Shown here piece by piece: positions 31,433-38,103 of a DNA stretch of 38,103 bases. Both the position numbers and the translations under genes were made by a program. Within the stretch, counting starts at the first letter, position 1. Each line of letters starts with the position of its first letter. Source of the stretch: Alkaliphilus serpentinus (GTDB lineage: Bacteria > Bacillota > Clostridia > Peptostreptococcales > Natronincolaceae); NCBI RefSeq assembly GCF_009017255.1, contig NZ_WBZB01000043.1:1-38103 (forward strand). The letters run 5' to 3'. The notes below the pieces were generated by a model. That model made no database searches. It worked only from the letters and a program-made list of their open reading frames with translations, and was not told where the DNA came from.

Positions 31433-32139
31433 TAGTTTTTCAACCCCTGCAGCTTTTTTCTAAAAATAACCTTTAAAATTTCAATAAATTGCTTTCCTCT
31501 ATGTAAGAATCCATTAAAATCCCTACCGGTTTCACGATGATACATTTCTACCTCCACTTCCTCGATTAAATATCCCTTTTTAAGAATATCAAGGGTCATT
31601 CCGTATTCAATACCAAAGCCATAGTCTCCAATTTCGATATTCTCAAGGACCTTTTTCTTAAAGGCCCGTTGACCAGATAGGGTTGTTGAAAGGATTCTTC
31701 CAGTATGGAGAAGCACACCAAGATAAGCCAATCTCTTTACCATACCAAATCCCCCCTTTCTTTTAGCTGCAGGAAATTTAGCAATTGTAACATCCGCTTC
31801 TTTAGATACCAGTGGATTTATCAGCTTCTCCACCTCCTTACTGCTTTCTTTTAAATCAGCATCAAGAAGGGTTATAATATCAAACTTATTTAATGCATAG
31901 TGAATCCCTTCCTTTAGAGCCCTTCCCTTACCCGAATTTTTATCCAGACTTATTAAGGTTACCTCTTCAAACTTTGAAACTACTTCCCTTGTATGATCAA
32001 GGGAACCATCATCGACAACAATAATCTCATCTAAGAGTTCCATACCTAGGAGGGATTTTATCGTGGCTTCTATGGTATCCTCTTCGTTGTAGGCCGGAAT
32101 TATAACTGATATTTTTTGATCCATCTTCCTCATTTTCAA
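31432..32139 (-). CDS. glycosyltransferase family 2
   Basis: A 235-residue cytosolic GT-A-fold transferase with no membrane segment. It has SVIIPAYNEEDTIEATI at the N-terminus, VVDDGSLDHT for nucleotide binding, and the metal-binding DAD in ITLLDADLKES. The sugar and acceptor are unknown; the polyprenyl-phosphate group is common for this subclass. The first codon is TTG at 32139 with AGGAGG about 7 nt upstream; ATG codons 6 and 15 nt further in are alternatives and the last gives the usual MDQKISVIIPAYN start. It overlaps the MraY-like gene. Confidence 0.85.
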   Translation of the reverse strand: MKMRKMDQKISVIIPAYNEEDTIEATIKSLLGMELLDEIIVVDDGSLDHTREVVSKFEEVTLISLDKNSGKGRALKEGIHYALNKFDIITLLDADLKESSKEVEKLINPLVSKEADVTIAKFPAAKRKGGFGMVKRLAYLGVLLHTGRILSTTLSGQRAFKKKVLENIEIGDYGFGIEYGMTLDILKKGYLIEEVEVEMYHRETGRDFNGFLHRGKQFIEILKVIFRKKLQGLKN

Positions 32140-32206
32140 TTTTCTCCTCCTTTAAAAATACGAAGATATTTAAATCACTTAATTAGTGATTTCTTTATTA
32201 CAAATA

Positions 32207-33094
32207 TCAATTATCACCAATTGCCTTCATGGGAAACAGGTGGTCGGAAAAATCTTTTTCTCCAAAATTGCCATCTACACCACTGATCACATAAACTAAT
32301 GAAACTTTACCGATGGAGGTATTCACATTATCTATGGTTGATATTTTAGCTTCTTTGTAATGGGGTATATAGGAGTAGCCTACATCATTGCTTTCTACCC
32401 CAACAACGGGTATTACATTTTTGTTAAATAAATCAATCAAGGGTAAATCTATCAGCTCAACATGATTTTTTTCTATGGTGGAGCTACCCCCTATGATAAC
32501 CACAAAATGAATAGGTTCATCTGTAATTACTTCATTCTCCCCCCTATACTGGATAATATTGTGGCTTATTGCTTCCTCCAATACAGAATTCTTCTTCCCA
32601 TAGGTAATTAGGTCAACAATGTCTTTATTTATTGCCTCTATTAGCTCTTTACTACTTTCGATTTTTAAGCTTAAAAAATCCGATAGTTTTTCGGATGTGA
32701 ATTTCCCAAAGTCCTTACTATAGTTGACTTCTATGGGCACCACTCCTCCGCTTTCTTCAATAAAACTCTTTAAACCAATTGAATGTTCATATTCAGATGT
32801 GTTTATGATAGCAATATTTAAGCCCTTTAGTTTGCTGCTACTTAGTTCATATATAATATGATCTAATATCTGTATACTATGGTCCTTTTCCTCTAAAAGA
32901 AGATTAATTTGATTTAAAAAATCCTCCTTTTCGACGGCCATTTGGTTATAACGATTTTCGAAACTCTCTAACAATAGCTGCTGTTGCTTTAAATATAAAT
33001 CCTGACCGTTCATATTGATTCCAATAAGAATTCCTGTACCCAAGGATATGAAAATAATAGCAATGGTTATGATGTAAAACCTTGTACTGATCAT
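32207..33094 (-). CDS. SteB/MctB-like membrane-anchored coiled-coil protein
   Basis: A 295-residue protein with one N-terminal membrane helix (about residues 5-26, FYIITIAIIFISLGTGILIG) and a coiled-coil segment (QQLLLESFENRYNQMAVEKEDFLNQ region, about 35-75). A Rossmann-like extracellular part follows. This is the architecture of the MctB/DUF3186 family, annotated as copper transporter in Mycobacterium and as SteB in Corynebacterium, where it acts with SteA in cell separation. The ATG at 33094 has GAGGTG 6 nt upstream; the GTG at 33103 is within that site. It follows steA by 11 nt, so the pair is co-expressed. I favour the SteB role over copper transport because of the pairing; no Cys/Met metal motif is evident. 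Confidence 0.75.
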   Translation of the reverse strand: MISTRFYIITIAIIFISLGTGILIGINMNGQDLYLKQQQLLLESFENRYNQMAVEKEDFLNQINLLLEEKDHSIQILDHIIYELSSSKLKGLNIAIINTSEYEHSIGLKSFIEESGGVVPIEVNYSKDFGKFTSEKLSDFLSLKIESSKELIEAINKDIVDLITYGKKNSVLEEAISHNIIQYRGENEVITDEPIHFVVIIGGSSTIEKNHVELIDLPLIDLFNKNVIPVVGVESNDVGYSYIPHYKEAKISTIDNVNTSIGKVSLVYVISGVDGNFGEKDFSDHLFPMKAIGDN

Positions 33095-33105
33095 CTTTCT
33101 CACCT

Positions 33106-34227
33106 CTACATATCTAAAAAAAGTCTTATTCTCAAATGCAATACCCTTAGTAAGTATCTAATAGGCTTAGAGTTAAAAATGATTATTGTAATAGGAACTA
33201 TGGAGGCTAAGCCAAGCCAAATCAAATATCTACTCCCTATTGTAGATTTATAAAGCTGATTTACTCCCTTAGCATCAACTAATTTTGTTCCGATTTTCAT
33301 TCTAACCAACAATGTACTGGCCATACCAGCCCTTCCCTTTTCTAAGAAATCTACAATATTGGTATGGGTACCAACTGCTACTATTAATTCAGCCTTTTTC
33401 TCAAAGGCTAAGAGCATGGCTACATCCTCACTGGTGCCTGCTGAAGGAAATATCATTCCATCCCTTCTAAGCTTACTTACCCTTTCCATTCCAGGAGCTC
33501 TACCATCTGGATAGCCATGTACGATTACTTCCTTACTTTTTTGAATACATTCATCACTAACACTATCCATATCTCCTATGAGAATATCGGGGATATAACC
33601 ATAATCCATAATCGCATCCCCACCACCGTCTACACCAATTAAAACAGGCTTTTCTTCTCTTATATAGGGTAAGATGGTTTCTAAATCCTCTTTATAATTC
33701 TTTCCCCTTACAACCACCAATACATGCTTCCCTTTAATCTGAGTTTTAAAGTTTGGGAGTTTCACATTTTTAAGTAGGAGATTTTTTTCTCTTGAGGCAT
33801 AAAGGAGGGTATTATCAATAAATTTGTCTAACTCTAACTGTAGGTTTTTCTCTCCTTTAACCAATGATGATTTTATATCCTCTAAAGTATAGAGCTTCAA
33901 CTTTGCTATAGGCCTTCCTTCATACCATAAAGTATTCTCACGGATTTCTATAGAAGCTCCATCCTTTAGATGACAAAATACATTACCCTCCACAACCTCA
34001 TACATGGGAATTTTATAATTTAATAAGAGTTCTGGTCCTCTATTGGGATACTTACCACTAATAAAGGAATCACAGTTAATTACTCCCTTCACCTTATGAT
34101 CTACTAAAGATTTAGCAGCTATTTCATCTAAATCCCGGTGATGAATAACAGCAATATCCATAGGATTTAATCGGCTTACCAGCTGCTTGGTTTTTTTATC
34201 TAATTTAACAGGTCCCTTTAGATTCAT
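33106..34227 (-). CDS. SteA-like protein (thiamin pyrophosphokinase-like fold)
   Basis: A 373-residue protein. The centre (about residues 165-330) resembles the thiamin pyrophosphokinase catalytic fold: GVDGGGDAIMDYGYIPDILIGDMDSVSD (cores GVDGGGDA and GDMDSVSD) and FPSAGTSEDVAML. A membrane helix near 335-352 and a basic tail follow, so the bulk is cytosolic. Corynebacterial SteA has this layout and localises to the cytokinetic ring with SteB. Whether it retains phosphotransfer is unknown. The start ATG is preceded by AGGGGG 7 nt away; a heptad/hairpin element begins 18 nt upstream. True thiamin pyrophosphokinase is unlikely because of the long N-terminal domain and the membrane tail. Confidence 0.8.
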   Translation of the reverse strand: MNLKGPVKLDKKTKQLVSRLNPMDIAVIHHRDLDEIAAKSLVDHKVKGVINCDSFISGKYPNRGPELLLNYKIPMYEVVEGNVFCHLKDGASIEIRENTLWYEGRPIAKLKLYTLEDIKSSLVKGEKNLQLELDKFIDNTLLYASREKNLLLKNVKLPNFKTQIKGKHVLVVVRGKNYKEDLETILPYIREEKPVLIGVDGGGDAIMDYGYIPDILIGDMDSVSDECIQKSKEVIVHGYPDGRAPGMERVSKLRRDGMIFPSAGTSEDVAMLLAFEKKAELIVAVGTHTNIVDFLEKGRAGMASTLLVRMKIGTKLVDAKGVNQLYKSTIGSRYLIWLGLASIVPITIIIFNSKPIRYLLRVLHLRIRLFLDM

Positions 34228-34245
34228 TGAGAAACCCCCTAGTAA

Positions 34246-34379
34246 AATGTTGCATGAGGAATGTTGAATGTTGAATTGATGTGAATTTGCTATTGCAAAT
34301 CTTTTTTATCAAATACAATTAGTAATTTTTAAAAAATTTCATACCATAATTAAACATTTAACATTAAACATTAAACATT
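34246..34379. repeat. heptad element, copy C: complete, with inverted heptads at both ends
   Basis: Left arm: AATGTTG, CATGAGG (degenerate), AATGTTG, AATGTTG (34246-34273). Then the hairpin ATTTGC-TATT-GCAAAT (34285-34300), a ~48-bp spacer, and a right arm of ATTAAAC, ATTTAAC, ATTAAAC, ATTAAAC (34349-34376). The right arm is roughly the inverse of the left. It fills the gap between divergent steA and recX and begins 18 nt before the steA start. Confidence 0.7.
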
Positions 34380-34500
34380 GATTCACATATAGTTTTTCCT
34401 GATTCTTAAATAAAATCCTTAAATTATGGCATTGCCCTTTTCATTTTAAATTTTTTCTCTTAAAATAAATGTAACGAATTTATTTAGGATGTGATTTTAA

Positions 34501-35328
34501 ATGGGTGTGATCACTAATATTATTCAAAAAAAGGAAAACTCTGAGAATTACCAAATCTATATTGATAACCAATTTGCCATTGTCTGCAATATTGAAATCA
34601 TCAAAAGAATGAAGCTCAAAGTAGGCAAAGCTTTTACCCTTGAAGAAATCGTGGAGTTAAAGCATCAGGATGATGTTAAGAAAGGCTATAATAAAGCCTT
34701 AGATTACCTGACTAGAAAAGCAAGAACTTCTGTAGAGATTGAAAATCACCTTAAGGACAGAGACTTTTGCGTAGAAGTAATTAAAGAAGTTTTAGAGAAG
34801 CTTAAATATTATCAATTTATTGATGACAAAAAATATATTGAAGCCTATATAAAGGATCAATGCTTCTATAATCTTAAAGGAAGAAAAAGAATTCAGCAAG
34901 AATTAATAGATAAGCAACTGGATAAAGAGCTGGTTTTAGAAAAAATTGGAGGAATATCCTCAACAGAAGAGTATGAAAATGCTTTAAAGATTGCTAAAAA
35001 AGCCTTTATTCAAAATATCAAAAAGCCTCTAAATCAAAATAAAGAAAAGATTGCAAATAAGCTTTACTCTAAGGGCTATAGTTGGGAAATCATTCATGAT
35101 GTTATGAATAATCTAGAAGGCTCATCGGAGCTAATGGAGATGGTTGATGAAATGGAAGAAAATTATTTAGCCAATGCAATCAAAGAGGGTAAAAGCTATT
35201 ATGAAAAATACTCAAAAAAAGCAGATAATGAATATATTCTTAAGAGTAAGGTTACAGCCGCCCTATACAAAAAGGGCTTTGACAATAGTTTGATTCAAAA
35301 AGCAATAAATGAAATATTACAGAAATGA
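34501..35328 (+). CDS. recX: regulatory protein RecX
   Basis: A 275-residue, highly charged helical protein of the RecX family, which binds RecA filaments and limits recombination. Family features are the repeated three-helix units, seen as YNKALDYLTRKARTSVEIENHL, KLKYYQFIDDKKYIEAYI and KGRKRIQQELIDKQLD (in part), and ALYKKGFDNSLIQKAI at the C-terminus. The ribosome site is weak (AGGATG 10 nt before the ATG). It is alone on the plus strand between steA and spo0A; recA is not in the window. Its stop is followed within 10 nt by a perfect 19-bp palindrome. The product is longer than E. coli RecX, as usual in Firmicutes. Confidence 0.88.
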   Translation: MGVITNIIQKKENSENYQIYIDNQFAIVCNIEIIKRMKLKVGKAFTLEEIVELKHQDDVKKGYNKALDYLTRKARTSVEIENHLKDRDFCVEVIKEVLEKLKYYQFIDDKKYIEAYIKDQCFYNLKGRKRIQQELIDKQLDKELVLEKIGGISSTEEYENALKIAKKAFIQNIKKPLNQNKEKIANKLYSKGYSWEIIHDVMNNLEGSSELMEMVDEMEENYLANAIKEGKSYYEKYSKKADNEYILKSKVTAALYKKGFDNSLIQKAINEILQK

Positions 35329-35336
35329 ATAAAAAA

Positions 35337-35375
35337 AAATAGAGTTTACATAATTAAATTATGTAAACTCTATTT
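35337..35375. repeat. palindrome GTTTACATAATTA family, copy 2
   Basis: AAATAGAGTTTACATAATT (35337-35355) and its perfect complement (35357-35375) are separated by one A. It directly follows the recX stop and is likely a bidirectional terminator for recX and spo0A. The core matches 2861-2895 in all but two bases. Confidence 0.7.
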
Positions 35376-35524
35376 TGTAGGAGTGAATGTTGCTTATAAA
35401 CGATTTTATAAAAACTGTTTATATTAACTTATTCTACCCTCCAGCTCATAATCCTTCTTTTATACTTCAAAATATTTTTAACAATTAATTTTTAAAAGCA
35501 ATCTTATACTTTGGTATCTTATTA

Positions 35525-35552
35525 ATTCTTCATTCTTAATTCTCTATTATTT
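35525..35552. repeat. heptad tract at the end of spo0A
   Basis: ATTCTTC, ATTCTTA, ATTCTCT and ATTATTT follow at 7-bp steps, ending at the spo0A stop codon. It is a member of the post-stop tract class. Confidence 0.45.
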
Positions 35553-36354
35553 ATCCTACTTGCTTTTCTAATCTTAATTTATCCGATACCATTGCAATAA
35601 ATTCTGAATTTGTAGGCTTACCCTTTTCTGTGTTAATGGTATAGCCAAAAAGATTATTAATGGTGTCAACCTTGCCTCTGCTCCAAGCTACTTCTATGGC
35701 ATGTCGGATTGCCCTTTCTACTCTACTTGCAGTTGTATTGTATTTTTTAGCAATTGATGGATACAACTCTTTAGTAACAGCACTTAAAAGCTCAACATTC
35801 GTAACAACCATCGTAATGGCTTCACGTAGATAAAGATAACCTTTTATGTGGGCTGGAACACCTATTTCGTGAATAATATTGGTGATTTCTGCTTCTAAAC
35901 TTTTATTATTAGTAACTAGCGATTTTGTTTGGGTATAACTATGCCTTCTCTTTTCTACGGATGCTCCGGAACCCTTAACCATTTGTCTAATTCTTTCAAT
36001 AAATACTTCAAAGTCAAAGGGTTTAATAACATAATAATCTGCTCCTAAGGCTATAGCCCTTTGGGTTATCTTGTCTTGCCCTACTGCTGACAATATAATG
36101 ATTTTAGGAAAATGTTCTAACTTTGTATTATTAAGCTTTTCTAGTACTCCAAGACCATCAAGATGTGGCATAATAATATCTAAAACTACGATATCAGGTA
36201 GCTTCTCTGATATTTGCTCTACAGCTTCTATTCCATCCTTAGCAATACCAACAACTTGAATATCCTGCTGTCTTTCTAGATACTCACTTAGAATATCACA
36301 AAAATCCTCATTGTCGTCAGCAATTAATACATTAATTTTCTCGTTTTTCACCAT
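35551..36354 (-). CDS. spo0A: sporulation master response regulator Spo0A
   Basis: A 267-residue response regulator, the same length as in B. subtilis. Phosphorylated Spo0A starts sporulation by binding 0A boxes. The receiver domain has the acidic pair Asp13/Asp14, phospho-acceptor Asp59 in VVLDIIMP, and Lys111 in VIKPF. The C-terminal Spo0A DNA-binding domain contains [20 protein letters not shown] (core GVPAHIKGY) and the recognition helix region [20 protein letters not shown]. The ATG at 36354 has GGGGGG 5 nt upstream; an in-frame TTG at 36372 would place this site inside the gene. It follows spoIVB as in other spore formers. Two 0A boxes and a sigma-H-like promoter lie upstream. Confidence 0.97.
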   Translation of the reverse strand: MVKNEKINVLIADDNEDFCDILSEYLERQQDIQVVGIAKDGIEAVEQISEKLPDIVVLDIIMPHLDGLGVLEKLNNTKLEHFPKIIILSAVGQDKITQRAIALGADYYVIKPFDFEVFIERIRQMVKGSGASVEKRRHSYTQTKSLVTNNKSLEAEITNIIHEIGVPAHIKGYLYLREAITMVVTNVELLSAVTKELYPSIAKKYNTTASRVERAIRHAIEVAWSRGKVDTINNLFGYTINTEKGKPTNSEFIAMVSDKLRLEKQVG

Positions 36355-36397
36355 ACAACCCCCCTGATTCAACTTTTATTACTTTTCAATTTACAAA

Positions 36398-36406
36398 TTC
36401 GACAAA
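36398..36406 (-). promoter_or_regulatory. 0A box downstream of the spo0A promoter
   Basis: TTTGTCGAA on the minus strand matches the Spo0A-binding consensus (TTTGTCGAA / TGNCGAA). It lies 44 nt before the spo0A start, past the promoter candidate, which would fit autorepression. Confidence 0.6.
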
Positions 36407-36481
36407 TGATTTTTTTCTCCTCCCCCTTTGGAAAAAATATCAAAGATTTTCGTGTGGCAATTTCTCTGTTAATTTACAAGT

Positions 36482-36506
36482 TTTCTACATTTATATTAAA
36501 ATTCCT
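36482..36506 (-). promoter_or_regulatory. sigma-H-like promoter of spo0A
   Basis: On the minus strand AGGAATTT (36506-36499) is followed after 12 nt by AGAAA (36486-36482), close to the sigma-H pattern (AGGAWWT, 10-12 nt, GAAT). B. subtilis spo0A also has a sigma-H promoter after spoIVB. The -35 overlaps the spoIVB stop codon. Confidence 0.5.
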
Positions 36507-37821
36507 ATTGGTATTTGTCGAATATTCCCGATTCTTCCACCATCCATTGAATAAATATCCCATAACCCTTTGTAGGATCATTTACCAAGACGTGGGTTAC
36601 AGCGCCTACGATTTTATCCTCCTGTATGATAGGACTACCACTCATCCCTTGAACAATCCCTCCAGTAACCTCTAAAAGCCTTTTATCGGTTACCTTTATG
36701 ACCATACTTTTAATACTGGCCTTCGCCTGTGAGTTTACTTTAACAATCTCAATACTATATTCTTCAATTTTATTATCATCTAAGGTTGTTAAAATGGTTG
36801 CAGGTCCTTCCTTTATTTCGTGCTGAAAAGCCATTTCCAATGGTCCATCATCTACTTTTTCTAAGAATTCTTTTTCTACTTCACCATATATACCATGGGC
36901 AGTGTTATGTTGAAGCTTCCCTATTGGTAAATCAACATCATAAAACAGCCCCCGGATTTCTCCAGGACTTCCCTTTTTCCCTTGTTGAATGGATACAACC
37001 TTTGATCTGATGATATCACCATCCTTTACTGATAAAATAGATCCAGTCTCAATATCGGTGATGGCATGACCTAAAGCACCAAACTTTTTTGTTTCCTCAT
37101 GAAAAAAGGTTAGCGTTCCTACCCCTGCAGTTTTATCTCTAACCCATAGACCTAATTTATAAGATTCATCTTCTCCCGATTTAACAGGCGTTATTTCTGT
37201 ATTAAATCTCTTACCATCTCTTAAAAGGGTAAGGCTTATGGTCTTTCCTTTGCCTTCTTGTAACAGCTCAATAATGTGATACTTATTATTAATTGGTTTT
37301 CCATCTATTTCTAATAGAGAATCCCCAATTCTGATACCTCCTACTTCAGCTAAATTGTGTTTTTTTCCTTCAATATCGGTTATTTCTGCTACACCCACTA
37401 TTAAAACCCCTTCTGTATTTAATCTAACTCCAATTGAATGGCCACCTGGCTGTAAAAAGATCTTAGGTACAACATTCACCTTTAAGGTTTTATAGGGTAT
37501 AAAACCCAAAATATGATATTTTAACTCAATGCTCCCCTTTTCCAATGACGTAAGCTTAATTTGATCATTAATATTAGCTAAGCTTAAAAGGCTTTTATTA
37601 AGTTTATCAATTTCTATAATAGTACTCTTCTCATCCTTAACACCCTTATAGGCAATTGACATTGGAAACTGTGTATCAATTATATACTCTTCACCTTGCC
37701 TAATGTTATATTCACCTGGAATGCTTCCACTAATCTCAAAAACAAATACATACATTAAAAGAAATAGTAAAAAACCAAATATTACTCGTGTTAACTTCAT
37801 TATATGGCTTTTTTTCTTCAT
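36505..37821 (-). CDS. spoIVB: SpoIVB serine peptidase (S55)
   Basis: A 438-residue forespore-secreted protease that cleaves SpoIVFA and so activates sigma-K processing in the mother cell. An N-terminal membrane anchor is seen (about residues 9-29, VIFGFLLFLLMYVFVF). A PDZ domain covers about 125-215 (VGGIRIGDSLLEIDGKPI). The catalytic set is His252 and Asp256 (FGALGHAITD) with Ser394 in VQGMSGSP. The ATG at 37821 has AAGGAG 10 nt upstream, while an in-frame GTG at 37830 is 1 nt from that site. A small hairpin AAACCTT/AAGGTTT (37838-37860) covers the upstream edge of the ribosome site. It precedes spo0A as in Bacilli and Clostridia. Confidence 0.95.
   Translation of the reverse strand: MKKKSHIMKLTRVIFGFLLFLLMYVFVFEISGSIPGEYNIRQGEEYIIDTQFPMSIAYKGVKDEKSTIIEIDKLNKSLLSLANINDQIKLTSLEKGSIELKYHILGFIPYKTLKVNVVPKIFLQPGGHSIGVRLNTEGVLIVGVAEITDIEGKKHNLAEVGGIRIGDSLLEIDGKPINNKYHIIELLQEGKGKTISLTLLRDGKRFNTEITPVKSGEDESYKLGLWVRDKTAGVGTLTFFHEETKKFGALGHAITDIETGSILSVKDGDIIRSKVVSIQQGKKGSPGEIRGLFYDVDLPIGKLQHNTAHGIYGEVEKEFLEKVDDGPLEMAFQHEIKEGPATILTTLDDNKIEEYSIEIVKVNSQAKASIKSMVIKVTDKRLLEVTGGIVQGMSGSPIIQEDKIVGAVTHVLVNDPTKGYGIFIQWMVEESGIFDKYQ
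36514..36522 (+). promoter_or_regulatory. 0A box upstream of the spo0A promoter
   Basis: TTTGTCGAA on the plus strand, within the last codons of spoIVB and 8 bp upstream of the -35 candidate. Paired with the box at 36398-36406 it suggests autoregulation by Spo0A-P. Confidence 0.6.
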
Positions 37822-38007
37822 AAGCTTCACTCTCCTTAAACCTTAAAAAGAAAAAGGTTTTGGTTATGTTAACTATATTTAATTTGGCTTTTTTAGAGAG
37901 TGATTATGATATATAAAAAATTATAAAGATGTAAGGATCCTCCTTTTTTGCCTAAATTTAAAATAACAAAAGCATTTCATGCGTTAATAATTATGGTTAA
38001 AATACCT

Positions 38008-38103
38008 TTGTTTTCCAGAGAACCCATGCGTTCTCTAGGACACTTCGTTTTCGGTCGTCTCACCGTCTCGACGCCGTTCGTAGCATAGTGTCACTTATTC
38101 GTG
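38008..38103. repeat. partial dispersed element sharing the MITE hairpin (runs off window end)
   Basis: CAGAGAAC-CCATGC-GTTCTCTAG forms a stem that matches, in 25 of about 29 positions, the hairpin of the 11146-11525 element read on its minus strand. Beyond it the sequence is GC-richer (TCGTCTCACCGTCTCGACG) than the surroundings and different from that element. It is cut by the window edge. Confidence 0.55.

Noticed and set aside
33106-34227. Thiamin pyrophosphokinase
   Set aside because: The fold motif is present, but the long N-terminal domain, membrane tail and pairing with a SteB/MctB-like protein fit SteA better.
1-38103. tRNA, rRNA or other known RNA genes
   Set aside because: No tRNA-like T-loop with matching acceptor stem and no rRNA sequence was seen on either strand by eye; a covariance search would be decisive.

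Overview
The window reads as chromosomal DNA of a low-GC, endospore-forming member of the Clostridia (Firmicutes/Bacillota). An Alkaliphilus/Natronincola-type anaerobe is my best guess, but that is inference from gene content and not a database match. The evidence is spo0A, spoIVB, spoIIM, gerW (ytfJ), two DacF/DacB-type D,D-carboxypeptidases, A+T-rich codon use, strong GGAGG-type ribosome sites and many U-tailed hairpin terminators. Nearly all genes are on the minus strand; yajQ, an lspA-like gene, speE-speB and recX are the plus-strand exceptions.

Layout. 1-1087: tail of a decayed RHS/YD-repeat gene cut by two REP-like GGGACA hairpins. 1291-7528: yajQ, a DUF3784 membrane protein, an 87-residue unknown paired with a Y-family DNA polymerase, a Uup-type ABC-F ATPase, and a divergent signal peptidase II-like protein. 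7710-9945: a two-gene flavoprotein/Fe-S redox unit. 10087-13168: M19 dipeptidase, a 380-bp MITE-like element, a D,D-carboxypeptidase, a MazG-like hydrolase. 13352-21270: the ytfI-ytfJ pair and the scpA-scpB chromosome-segregation operon with a site-2 protease and a DHH-CBS-tRNA nucleotidyltransferase fusion. A divergent polyamine pair (speE-speB) with a long structured leader sits between them. 21528-29489: dacF, pdp, two purine nucleoside phosphorylases, deoB, xerD, spoIIM and a Nudix hydrolase, the same neighbourhood as in Bacillus subtilis (nudF-spoIIM-ripX-drm-pupG-dacF). 29519-34227: DUF3866, a small MraY/WecA-like transferase, a GT2 glycosyltransferase and a SteB-SteA pair, probably a cell-envelope/cell-separation module. 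34501-37821: recX, spo0A and spoIVB.

How the genes work together. One block is nucleoside salvage: Pdp and the PNPs release (deoxy)ribose-1-phosphate, DeoB converts it to the 5-phosphate. A second block is envelope remodelling and sporulation (DacF, SpoIIM, SteA/B, SpoIVB, Spo0A). A third is chromosome maintenance (ScpA/B, XerD, RecX, Pol IV).

The least expected material is non-coding. (i) A family of 7-bp-period tracts occurs throughout the window: one class (four AATGTTG units plus a hairpin whose stem shows a compensatory G-C to C-G swap) lies just upstream of three minus-strand genes, another follows the stop codons of many. (ii) A MITE-like element shares a hairpin with the right window edge, with a compensatory base pair. 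(iii) The speE leader holds a promoter followed by two mutually exclusive hairpins, one a terminator. Among proteins, the second purine nucleoside phosphorylase has lost the Glu and Asn that bind 6-oxopurines, and the redox pair has unusual cysteine clusters.
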